In this document: piece after piece, positions 1 through 6,249 of the stretch
Layout: the number at the start of each line of letters is the position of its first letter
How positions within the stretch are numbered: the stretch's first letter is position 1
Origin: an uncultured Planctomycetaceae bacterium
Lineage (GTDB): Bacteria; Planctomycetota; Planctomycetia; Pirellulales; Lacipirellulaceae
DNA length: 10,101 nt
Direction: 5' to 3'
Assembly: GCA_937860165.1 (NCBI GenBank)
Contig: CALMBE010000639.1
Span: forward strand, 1 to 10,101
Notes under the pieces: generated by a model
The model's database searches: none
The model's input: only the letters and a program-made list of their open reading frames with translations
Told to the model about the DNA's origin: nothing
Program-made: the position numbers and the translations under genes

Positions 1-199
1 AGAATATCGTTTCACGATTTCCAAGCACGGGGCGATGGATGAAATGGTCGTCGAGGTGGAAGATCACTTGGAACAACCGGCTCGCATTGCCGAGGAACTC
101 CAACTAAGATTGGGACTCAAAGTTCAGGTGCATCTCGCCAAACCCCTGTCGCTACCTCGTTATGAAGGAAAAGGACAGCGGTTCGTCGACCAGCGTTGA
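1..199 (+). CDS. Phenylacetate-CoA ligase family protein, C-terminal fragment (partial)
   Basis: This is the 3' end of a gene that begins before the window; the frame starts at base 2 and gives 65 residues before TGA at 197-199. The visible peptide starts EYRFTISKHGAMDEMVV and ends SLPRYEGKGQRFVDQR. That ending (S-L-P-R-x-E-G-K, then R-F-V-D-x-R) is the hallmark of the C-terminal lid domain (AMP-binding_C_2) of PaaK-type adenylate-forming ligases. These activate phenylacetate or related aryl acids to acyl-AMP and then to the CoA thioester in the cytoplasm. The lysine of the EGK motif lies in the part that closes over the active site in this superfamily. The true substrate cannot be told from this fragment, since PaaK-like paralogues with other substrates are common. 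It runs co-directionally into the DUF971 gene, with 25 bases between its stop and the preferred downstream start. Confidence 0.85.
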   Translation, partial: EYRFTISKHGAMDEMVVEVEDHLEQPARIAEELQLRLGLKVQVHLAKPLSLPRYEGKGQRFVDQR

Positions 200-213
200 G
201 AACAACTCAGTCC

Positions 214-218
214 AAAGG
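214..218 (+). promoter_or_regulatory. Ribosome binding site deciding the DUF971 start
   Basis: AAAGG lies six bases before the ATG at 225, while the earlier in-frame ATG at 162 is preceded by no purine-rich stretch. This supports the shorter protein, with the caveat that many planctomycete genes lack Shine-Dalgarno sequences. Confidence 0.5.
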
Positions 219-224
219 CGTTCC

Positions 225-542
225 ATGGTTCTCCAGCCCACAGCAATCAAACTTCTCACCAACGGCCAGCTCGAAATCGCGTGGAGCGATGACCAAGTGC
301 GGCACTACGCGGTGCGCGAGCTGAGAAACAACTGCCCGTGTGCGACGTGCATCGAAAAAAGATCCGCCGGGCAACCGGTAGCCATGCTGCCAATTCTACG
401 CCCAGAAGAATTAGGACCCCTGGGGATCGCAAAAATGGAACCCCGGGGTCGCTATGCGTACGGAATCCATTTCAGCGATGGCCACGACACCGGCATCTTC
501 ACGCTCGAACTGTTGCGTGAATTGGGGTCGGCAGTGCCGTAA
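225..542 (+). CDS. DUF971 (GBBH-like N-terminal) domain protein
   Basis: A 105-residue single-domain protein. The whole length matches the DUF971 / gamma-butyrobetaine-hydroxylase-like N-terminal fold: an opening strand pattern (IKLLTNGQLEIAWSDD), the cysteine cluster CPCATC at residues 37-42, which in this family binds zinc, and the closing SDGHDTGIFTLELLREL at 84-100. In eukaryotic gamma-butyrobetaine hydroxylase this domain precedes the catalytic oxygenase; bacterial stand-alone versions have no settled function and are probably small cytoplasmic binding or scaffold proteins. An in-frame ATG at 162 would add 21 polar residues. I prefer 225 because AAAGG at 214-218 sits six bases upstream, the conserved domain begins right there, and the 162 start has no ribosome site and overlaps the preceding ligase gene by 38 bases. 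Its stop is one base from the stop of the converging DUF4340 gene. Confidence 0.85.
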   Translation: MVLQPTAIKLLTNGQLEIAWSDDQVRHYAVRELRNNCPCATCIEKRSAGQPVAMLPILRPEELGPLGIAKMEPRGRYAYGIHFSDGHDTGIFTLELLRELGSAVP

Positions 543-543
543 A

Positions 544-2205
544 CTATTTTTCAGGGGCACCGCCAAAGGGCAAATTCGGCAGCCCGGTAGCCGCTGGCTC
601 CCCTGCGTCGGCACCTTCGGCTTTTGCGTCTTTTTCGGCTTCTTTTTTCTTGGCGACTTTGTCGAGCCCGAGGTGGACTTGCTGGTAAACCTCATTCGAG
701 ATGACATAGTACCAATCGCCGAAGCGGCCGTTTAGTTCCTGTACGCGATCCTGGCTTTTCTTCAGTTTGCCCTGATACTCATCGAGCCGCCGTTGGTTTT
801 CAGTTTCGATCGATTTGCGCGCCTCGATGATATCGGCGAGTTCCTTGGCTTTGGCATCGTCCTCATCCGCTTGCGGTTTCGCGTCTTCGTCTTCTTCTTT
901 GGTTTGATCCTCGTCCCCAGACGCTGAAGCGTCCTCGCCGTCTTGCGTGGCTTCCTCGTCGGAACCTTCCGGGAGTTCTGGGAGATCATCGAGTTCCGGC
1001 TTTTCGATCAAGGCTTCATTGAAGCGGGCCATCACGAACATATAGCGATGAATGTCATCGCCCGACTTCGCATCGCCGACGGGTGCTTCCACAGGTTGAC
1101 TTTTTCCGTCTTCGCCCTCCATTTGCAGGTTGCCGAACCGCAGCACGTACTCGATGCCATCCTGCAGGGAACAAATCACTTCCCCTTCGGTCGAAAGTAT
1201 GTCAGCTTCCTTGTCTGGCCCAATCGAGAGGGGGGCAAATCCGCGTTGGATTAAACTCGTGACGGCCTCGATGTCTTTCACGAAATCCGCACCCGCCTTG
1301 AGATTGGCACTGAGTCCCGTTGGTTTCCGCTCGACATCGACTATTTTCAGGTCATCCAGTCCGTCGCGGAGCTTGCCGAGAATCTCCTCGTTGAGTTCCT
1401 CTTTGTCCGAGAGTTGGTAGTCCGCGTATTCTTTCTTATCCTTGTCGAACTTCTTGAGCGACTCGGCCAGCCATTTTGAGTTGGTGGTGTCGTACTTGAA
1501 GGTCAACTCGGCACGCCGATCCCAGTCGATTTGAATCCCAGACTGCGATAAGAGCACTTCGGCGGAGTAGTCTTTGATTTCGATCCGCTGGAGGTCCAGA
1601 GGGTTGATCTGGAGCAAATCCGCTTCGATCCAGTCCTCGAAGCGCGTGGACAACTTCTCCGGGTCGAGCCGGACGACGTAGACAATGTCTTGATCCGTGT
1701 TGCGGAGATAGTATTGTCCCTCAGCGTCCTTGACCGGCTTGCCGATAATCATATCCGTGAGCATTTTGTTGCTGCCGTCGGACAGCACCACGCGGGTGCC
1801 GACTCCTTGGGCTTGGGAATTCAATTTCGATGACGACGGATCGATCACCCCCAGCGCCTCGTGTTGGCTGGCGGAGGTCGAGGCGACGCGGAGCACTTCG
1901 CGATCCATCAGACAGGTCGCTGCCTCGGCCATTTGCTTGGTGGCATCTGCCGGGTACCCGTTTTTCGAGGGGATCGACCACAGACCTTGGTCCTCGGCCA
2001 CTTCAAATTCGTGGGCCGTCGCGGTATCGGAATCGAACTTAACGATCTTCAATCGCTTGGGTGCATCGACTTCAAACTCATTGAGCCGCTGGCCGACGAG
2101 TTCTTCCGCGTTGAAAACAGTCTCGCGGGGCCCCATCGCAAAGCCCATGAACAACGACATCGCGGCAGCCGCGACAAATGCCAAAGTTTTACCCGTTTCA
2201 CTCAT
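544..2205 (-). CDS. DUF4340 domain membrane-anchored protein of a GldFG-type ABC transporter operon
   Basis: A 553-residue protein and the last gene of the ABC operon. Residues 8-25 (FVAAAAMSLFMGFAMG) form one N-terminal hydrophobic segment, read here as a signal anchor with the rest outside the membrane. Residues about 30-400 fit DUF4340: a W-x-I module around residue 76, the IIGK turn near 153-156 and a DIVYVVRLD strand near 173. DUF4340 proteins are regularly encoded beside GldG-like auxiliary transporter proteins; the biochemical role is unknown. Residues about 401-450 are a very acidic Asp/Glu/Ser linker, 450-495 are likely coiled coil, then FGDWYYVIS and a Lys/Ala/Glu-rich tail. The start is supported by AAGGA at 2215-2219 with nine bases of spacing. 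It follows the permease/GldG gene by 72 bases. No terminator is visible past its stop, which abuts the DUF971 gene. A perfect small hairpin lies in the linker codons (920-933). Confidence 0.85.
   Translation of the reverse strand: MSETGKTLAFVAAAAMSLFMGFAMGPRETVFNAEELVGQRLNEFEVDAPKRLKIVKFDSDTATAHEFEVAEDQGLWSIPSKNGYPADATKQMAEAATCLMDREVLRVASTSASQHEALGVIDPSSSKLNSQAQGVGTRVVLSDGSNKMLTDMIIGKPVKDAEGQYYLRNTDQDIVYVVRLDPEKLSTRFEDWIEADLLQINPLDLQRIEIKDYSAEVLLSQSGIQIDWDRRAELTFKYDTTNSKWLAESLKKFDKDKKEYADYQLSDKEELNEEILGKLRDGLDDLKIVDVERKPTGLSANLKAGADFVKDIEAVTSLIQRGFAPLSIGPDKEADILSTEGEVICSLQDGIEYVLRFGNLQMEGEDGKSQPVEAPVGDAKSGDDIHRYMFVMARFNEALIEKPELDDLPELPEGSDEEATQDGEDASASGDEDQTKEEDEDAKPQADEDDAKAKELADIIEARKSIETENQRRLDEYQGKLKKSQDRVQELNGRFGDWYYVISNEVYQQVHLGLDKVAKKKEAEKDAKAEGADAGEPAATGLPNLPFGGAPEK
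920..933 (-). repeat. Perfect intragenic hairpin with CGCTTCAGCG core (copy 1)
   Basis: On the minus strand the bases read GACGC-TTCA-GCGTC, a five-pair stem with a four-base loop. It encodes Asp-Ala-Ser-Ala at residues 425-428, in the acidic linker of the DUF4340 protein. The central ten bases are identical to those of the hairpin at 2944-2959 in the neighbouring gene, but the outer pair differs in a pairing-preserving way. Confidence 0.6.
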
Positions 2206-2214
2206 GATTTCTGG

Positions 2215-2219
2215 TCCTT
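2215..2219 (-). promoter_or_regulatory. Ribosome binding site of the DUF4340 gene
   Basis: On the minus strand AAGGA precedes the ATG (2205-2203) by nine bases. It is one of the better ribosome sites in the window and fixes this start. Confidence 0.6.
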
Positions 2220-2251
2220 AAACCGTGGACTTACGCCCCCGGCTAGCTGTT

Positions 2252-2272
2252 CTCGCAACTCGTAACTCGTAA
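2252..2272. repeat. Short tandem repeat, three 7-base units
   Basis: The units read CTCGCAA, CTCGTAA, CTCGTAA on the plus strand and run up to five bases before the stop codon of the permease/GldG gene, in the spacer before the DUF4340 gene. No inverted symmetry is seen, so it is not a terminator. Confidence 0.7.
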
Positions 2273-2277
2273 CTTAC

Positions 2278-5061
2278 TCACCGCAACCGCGATTTGGCGA
2301 TACCTTCTTGCTCCGCCCCTCGGCGACGGAAGAAGACATACAAAGCAACCAACAACGGCGGAATAGGTGGAATCAAAATCGCAAACATCTTGTACAGGTC
2401 CTGCACCGAGCGCACTTCTTGCTCGGTGCCGTAACTGATTTGCTTGAGCTTGCGGCTGCGATTCGCCTCGAGCGTTTTCATCAAGGCTTCGAGCCGCTCC
2501 TGCTCGCGGATTCGCACTGCCTCTTTGCGCTGCTCGCGGGCCGTGTTGCTCAGTCCCTCGATTTTGTCCACCTCGGCAATTTTTTCGTCGAACCGCTTTT
2601 GGGCCTCATCGATTTCTTTCTGAATCTCCTTGACGAATTCATCTTGCTGCCGCAGGGCGCTGTCGCGGAACTTCTGCGTGGTTTCATCGATCTTGGTCAG
2701 AGTGCGATGTTCCTTGGTCCGTTTGCGGATACCGATGAAGCGATCGTCGCCAGCGAGGTCGTCGATGATGTTCAGAATCAACGTCACATTTTGCGTGGCT
2801 GGGAGAATCTCCGCGCCACCGCTCTGGCGAATGTAGAAAAACTCGGGGATGATCCAGTCGATGTCGTTGACGATCACCGCCTTGAGGGTTCGTTTCTTGA
2901 CTTCGGTGGTGTCGATGTCGTCGTCTTTGGAGGGGGCTTTCCCGCCCGCTGAAGCGGGCTCGCCGGGTTTGGGCTCGCCGGGCTTGGTGTCTTTGGGGGC
3001 GGCGATGCCGGCTAGTTCTAGGTCGTCGTCGGTGAGGGTGCCGCTTACTTTTGCGGCGAGGATGTAAGCGCTCTTAGTGAGTTGCCGACTAAAGACCTGC
3101 TTATTCGCCCCTTGCCGCCGCAACGCCGAGGCATCCACCGTTCCCGCATTTCCGCTGCCGGTGACCATCAACTGCTCGAAGTCCAGTTTCGAGTCCTCGG
3201 CCTTGGTGACCGAACCGGGGTAGATCAGCAGGGTCTGATTGAGTCCCGAGGTGATTGCATTTTCCGGATTGAACGGTTCTTGGGCCCCGTTCCCCGCGTC
3301 GATTAAAATCCATTGCTGATCCGCGTAGGCCAACACGGTTTGCTCGGGGGCGTAATCTTGCCAGATCACTTCCATCGGATTGACCGAGACTCCCAGCAAT
3401 CGCCAGAGTTGATTGATGTCTCCCTTGGGAATCGGTCCCCCGCCGCCAAACATCGCCATCGGGCCCCCCTGCATCCGGGGTTCCGCTGTAGCGGCCACGT
3501 CTTGGGGGAAGAAGTGGGGGTGCGGGTCTTCCAGAATGGCCGTGGGAATTCCACTGCGGACCGCATCGACCAGGTGATCGAGTTTCTCAGGCTCGAGCAT
3601 CGAAGGTTGAATCACCACCAAGACGTCGTATTCTCCCTTGAGCGGTTGGGTCAGATCGATCGGTCGATCATCGACATCGTACTGCTTGCGAAGTTCGGTT
3701 ATCAAAGGCCATTCGCGTTCCCGATCCGTCGAAGGATTAAGGAAGGGAATCCCGGTGTCGACGATCCCGACCTTCAAGGTTTTTTCTTGAGTGACGGTAG
3801 CGATCGAGCGGACCAATTCGTATTCGACGGGCACCCCTTTGTCGAAAAACGGAATCACCACTTTGCCCAACCCGCAGGTCACGGCAGCCGCTAGGAAAAA
3901 TTCCTCCTGAGTGCGTTCTTTTCCTTGGGTGACAACCACCTCGCGCGGGGTGATCCCATAAGTCTGCTCGGCCAGCACCGCCTCGGGACCGTAGTTTTCG
4001 ATTTCGTGCTGGGTGACTTGAATCTTGTTGCCACTGAGGGCTTGGAGTTCGGCCAAGGTCGATTGGAAATTCAACTTCGCCGAAGTGTACTCCGCCGGAA
4101 CCTGCGGGCTGACGTAGGCATCGATGCGGATGGTTTTGGCTGCGGGATTGTTTTTGAGTTTGTTGACGAGGGCCAAAGTATCCGGCGAGAGCGAGCTCAG
4201 CTCCGCGCTACTGATATCGGCACGGAGCGAATTCCGATGATTGGCCAGTTGCGTGAGCCCCACGGCCATCGCCAGCAGCGCCAACCCCCGAACCACGTAA
4301 TGCCCCGCTTGTCGATTCCCTTCTTCTTGGGTCGTCCAATGGCGTCGCCCGATGAGCACCATGCTCACATACAACATCACCGCCGCGAGGGTGACGAAAT
4401 AGGTAATTCCTCCCAGGCTGATCACGCCCCGTTCAAAATCGCGGAACCGCTCGAGGGCGCTCCACTGCCGGATGGTTTGGGCCAGTGCGGGGTCCTTGAT
4501 GAACCAATCCGCGACGCCAAACAGAGCCAGCGGCATGTTGAAGAGTGTGCCGAGAATGAAACCGACCGTGAGGTTCTGAGTCAGAAACGACGCCACCATC
4601 CCGATGGCAATCATCGCGATGCCGATAAACCAATAGCCGATGTAAGTGCTGATAAACAACCCGCCGTCGGGATCCCCCAGCCCCCACTTGAACACTAGAT
4701 AGATCGAGAAGGCCGAAAACAGGAGCGACACGGTAAAAATCGCCACCCCCGCAAAATATTTCCCCAGCACGACATCGAAATCACTCGCCGGCGAAGTGAG
4801 CAGCAATTCATCGGTTCCTTGCCGCCGTTCCTCGGCCCAAGTGCTCATCGTAATCGCTGGTATGAACACCAGCATAATGAACGGCAACCAGCGGCTGAGC
4901 TGGTCCAGATTGGCCAGGTTGCTGGAAAAGAATTCCGGCGGCCAAAAAGTTGCCAAGGCACTCAACACCACAAACACACAAATAAATGCGTAACCTGTCG
5001 GGTTGGAAAAATAGCTCACAAAATCGCGTTTGAAAATCGATTTGAGAACATTCCAATTCAT
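2278..5061 (-). CDS. ABC-2 type permease fused to GldG-like auxiliary protein (GldF-GldG fusion)
   Basis: A 927-residue inner-membrane protein joining two parts that are separate in the Bacteroidota gliding transporter. Residues 1-240 form an ABC-2 permease: membrane segments near 22-40, 60-74, 101-124, 137-161, 165-183 and 213-238, with the characteristic cytoplasmic ITMSTWAEERRQGTDELLLTSP loop (residues 70-91). A further membrane segment at about 255-272 starts the GldG half, whose ABC_transp_aux domain covers roughly 305-660 (for example IRIDAYVSPQVPAEY and YDVLVVIQP). A low-complexity linker with two KPGEP repeats (693-702) follows, then a conserved C-terminal piece (725-780), a charged coiled coil (about 785-875), a final membrane segment (890-911) and an Arg-rich cytoplasmic tail. 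Its partner is the ATPase encoded 56 bases upstream. The start has AGGAA at 5069-5073, seven bases away. The substrate is unknown. Confidence 0.9.
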   Translation of the reverse strand: MNWNVLKSIFKRDFVSYFSNPTGYAFICVFVVLSALATFWPPEFFSSNLANLDQLSRWLPFIMLVFIPAITMSTWAEERRQGTDELLLTSPASDFDVVLGKYFAGVAIFTVSLLFSAFSIYLVFKWGLGDPDGGLFISTYIGYWFIGIAMIAIGMVASFLTQNLTVGFILGTLFNMPLALFGVADWFIKDPALAQTIRQWSALERFRDFERGVISLGGITYFVTLAAVMLYVSMVLIGRRHWTTQEEGNRQAGHYVVRGLALLAMAVGLTQLANHRNSLRADISSAELSSLSPDTLALVNKLKNNPAAKTIRIDAYVSPQVPAEYTSAKLNFQSTLAELQALSGNKIQVTQHEIENYGPEAVLAEQTYGITPREVVVTQGKERTQEEFFLAAAVTCGLGKVVIPFFDKGVPVEYELVRSIATVTQEKTLKVGIVDTGIPFLNPSTDREREWPLITELRKQYDVDDRPIDLTQPLKGEYDVLVVIQPSMLEPEKLDHLVDAVRSGIPTAILEDPHPHFFPQDVAATAEPRMQGGPMAMFGGGGPIPKGDINQLWRLLGVSVNPMEVIWQDYAPEQTVLAYADQQWILIDAGNGAQEPFNPENAITSGLNQTLLIYPGSVTKAEDSKLDFEQLMVTGSGNAGTVDASALRRQGANKQVFSRQLTKSAYILAAKVSGTLTDDDLELAGIAAPKDTKPGEPKPGEPASAGGKAPSKDDDIDTTEVKKRTLKAVIVNDIDWIIPEFFYIRQSGGAEILPATQNVTLILNIIDDLAGDDRFIGIRKRTKEHRTLTKIDETTQKFRDSALRQQDEFVKEIQKEIDEAQKRFDEKIAEVDKIEGLSNTAREQRKEAVRIREQERLEALMKTLEANRSRKLKQISYGTEQEVRSVQDLYKMFAILIPPIPPLLVALYVFFRRRGAEQEGIAKSRLR
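2944..2959 (-). repeat. Perfect intragenic hairpin with CGCTTCAGCG core (copy 2)
   Basis: On the minus strand it reads GCCCGC-TTCA-GCGGGC, a six-pair GC-only stem with a four-base loop. It encodes Ala-Ser-Ala-Gly at residues 703-706, in the linker of the GldG half. The ten-base core and the reading phase (GCT TCA GCG) are the same as in the hairpin at 920-933 in the next gene. Confidence 0.6.
2956..2985 (-). repeat. Two 15-base tandem repeats encoding KPGEP-KPGEP
   Basis: Two units of 15 bases differ at one position (GGGCTCGCCGGGTTT and GGGCTCGCCGGGCTT on the plus strand). They encode a five-residue repeat in the flexible linker of the fusion protein and overlap the edge of the CGCTTCAGCG hairpin. 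A unit-number change would stay in frame. Confidence 0.75.
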
Positions 5062-5068
5062 GGCCGGG

Positions 5069-5073
5069 TTCCT
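5069..5073 (-). promoter_or_regulatory. Ribosome binding site of the permease/GldG gene
   Basis: On the minus strand AGGAA stands seven bases before the ATG at 5061-5059, a good position for a Shine-Dalgarno site. Confidence 0.5.
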
Positions 5074-5084
5074 ACTGCGAGGGG

Positions 5085-5098
5085 TACTGAGTTACTGA
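5085..5098. repeat. Short direct repeat TACTGA-GT-TACTGA
   Basis: The six-base unit occurs twice with two bases between, in the 56-base spacer between the ATPase and permease genes; a third partial copy (TACTG) begins at 5073. Its meaning is unknown. Confidence 0.5.
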
Positions 5099-5117
5099 TG
5101 GGGAGGTCGAGGCAAGG

Positions 5118-5882
5118 TCAAACAGCGGCAGCGGTGAGGGATTTGAAGCGTTCATCGAGATTCTCGTGTTCGCGCCCCAGTTCAGCGGGAGTGCCGTCAA
5201 ACACGAGGCGGCCCTCGTTGATAAACAGCACGCGATTACACATGGCTTCGACTTCCTGCAGGATGTGCGTCGAAAGCAAAATCGTTTTCGTTTCGCCCAG
5301 CTCGCGAATCAATCGCCGGACTTCGCGGATTTGATTGGGGTCGAGGCCCGCCGTGGGTTCGTCGAGGATCAGCACGTCGGGATCGTGCATCAAGGCTTGG
5401 GCCATTCCCACCCGTTGGCGATATCCTTTGGAAAGCTTCCCGATCGGCTTGCCGATCACCGATTCCAAATTACATATTCTGACGACCGCTTCGATTCGCT
5501 GCTGCATCAGCCGTTCACCCATTCCCCGCAATTGACCAAAAAACTGCAACAAGCTCCGCGGGTTCATGTCGGGATACAACGGCCCATTCTCGGGGAGGTA
5601 ACCCAAGCGCCGCGCACCTTCCAGCCGGTCCGTGGACATGTTGCACCCTGCGATCCGGGCCACACCTTCCGAGGGGGCCAGATACCCAGTTAGCAATTTC
5701 ATGGTCGTGCTCTTGCCCGCACCGTTGGGTCCTAAGAAGGCAGCGACCTCGCCTTTCTTGATCGAAAATGTTACGTCCCGGGCAGCCGCAAAATTCCCGT
5801 AAAATTTCGACAGGCCCTCGGCCTCGATCATCGCCACATCGTCCGGCGACGCAGTGGTGGAAGCGGGGTGGGTCACACTCAT
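5118..5882 (-). CDS. GldA-like ABC transporter ATP-binding protein
   Basis: A 254-residue cytoplasmic nucleotide-binding subunit. All motifs are intact and in order: Walker A GPNGAGKST at 51-59, Q-loop region GYLPENGPLY at 94-103 (Glu in place of Gln, common in the GldA/NatA-like branch), signature LSKGYRQRVG at 150-159, Walker B LILDE at 171-175 with catalytic Glu175, D-loop AGLDPNQ at 178-184 and H-loop His206 in STH. It should hydrolyse ATP to drive the membrane half encoded immediately downstream; it is the first gene of the operon. The domain proper begins near residue 18 (MIEAEGLSKFYG), where another ATG exists; I kept the longer start since about 20 variable residues ahead of the domain are not unusual. 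No clear ribosome site precedes either start. It is followed by 367 non-coding bases on its upstream side, where its promoter must lie. Confidence 0.93.
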   Translation of the reverse strand: MSVTHPASTTASPDDVAMIEAEGLSKFYGNFAAARDVTFSIKKGEVAAFLGPNGAGKSTTMKLLTGYLAPSEGVARIAGCNMSTDRLEGARRLGYLPENGPLYPDMNPRSLLQFFGQLRGMGERLMQQRIEAVVRICNLESVIGKPIGKLSKGYRQRVGMAQALMHDPDVLILDEPTAGLDPNQIREVRRLIRELGETKTILLSTHILQEVEAMCNRVLFINEGRLVFDGTPAELGREHENLDERFKSLTAAAV

Positions 5883-5927
5883 GGATTTCTCGCAATTAAA
5901 AAGCGGATCGATATTTCAAAACGAATG

Positions 5928-6032
5928 AAAAAAATAAACGGCAAATCAGTCGGGCCGGTTGTGCCAGACTCGGCACAGGGCAGGTCGGGGGCCGATAGCT
6001 ACATCAGCCTGTTGGCTGGACCAACACCGGCC
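5928..6032 (-). promoter_or_regulatory. Possible leader attenuator or small structured RNA upstream of the ABC operon
   Basis: On the minus strand a weak stem (CGGC at 5957-5954 with GCCG at 5942-5939, eleven-base loop) is followed at once by TTTATTTTTTT (5938-5928), which has the layout of an intrinsic terminator about 45 bases before the ATPase start. The same 5954-5957 bases can instead pair with 6027-6032 as part of a six-pair stem closing over two smaller hairpins, so the two folds exclude each other. This is the architecture of an attenuator, but the terminator stem is only four pairs plus two more past a mismatch, so it may be chance. Confidence 0.25.
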
Positions 6033-6204
6033 AGGGAAGGACCGGAGCCGACGATAGCGGGACTCGCCGAGACACGCCTCAAGTCCCATTTCTGCCGGAG
6101 CCACAATCCTAGCCCAAGGGTAACGCCTCGACAGGCATTTTGTCCATACCTGACCCCCTCAACTGCCGCTACGAACGGCAGGCTTGGTTGGTTCGCGCGG
6201 CAGG

Positions 6205-6231
6205 AAAAAATGTGATTTGGTCACAAATCAC
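6205..6231 (-). terminator. Intrinsic terminator of the restriction-modification gene
   Basis: On the minus strand GTGATTTG and CAAATCAC form a perfect eight-pair stem around a TGAC loop (6231-6212), followed by A and six T residues (6211-6205). It begins 18 bases after the stop codon at 6250, as expected for a rho-independent terminator. It marks the large gene as the last of its transcript and insulates the ABC operon from it. Confidence 0.8.
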
Positions 6232-6249
6232 GGTAAAATAGGCAGTACA

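Larger units (their letters stand above)
5883..6249. other. 367-base non-coding region rich in inverted repeats
   Basis: This separates the start of the ABC operon from the stop of the restriction-modification gene; no convincing gene lies in it. Perfect stems I can find are: TGTGCC/GGCACA (5960-5965 with 5972-5977), GGCCGG/CCGGCC (5953-5958 with 6027-6032), GTTGG/CCAAC (6011-6015 with 6021-6025), GGGACT/AGTCCC (6059-6064 with 6082-6087), CTGCCG/CGGCAG (6163-6168 with 6176-6181) and the terminator stem at 6212-6231. Nearest the ATPase, bases 5890-5940 are AT-rich and are the likeliest place for the operon promoter, but I see no good -35/-10 pair. Some stems are expected by chance in GC-rich DNA; the density is what stands out. 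Confidence 0.6.

Noticed and set aside
2308..2952. 214-codon open frame on the plus strand
   Set aside because: Antisense to the coiled coil of the fusion protein; the Leu/Phe-rich translation is what the reverse of Glu/Lys/Gln codons gives.
3925..4698. 257-codon open frame on the plus strand
   Set aside because: Antisense to the permease/GldG gene; its composition (many His, Arg, Gln, Pro) is typical of a reverse-strand shadow.
6163..6181. CTGCCG/CGGCAG hairpin as a second terminator
   Set aside because: A six-pair stem with a seven-base loop, but neither side is followed by a T-tract, so it does not qualify as an intrinsic terminator.
5868..6215. 115-codon open frame on the plus strand in the intergenic region
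   Set aside because: It overlaps the start of the ATPase gene, lacks a ribosome site, reads through the hairpins and the terminator stem, and shows no domain-like sequence.
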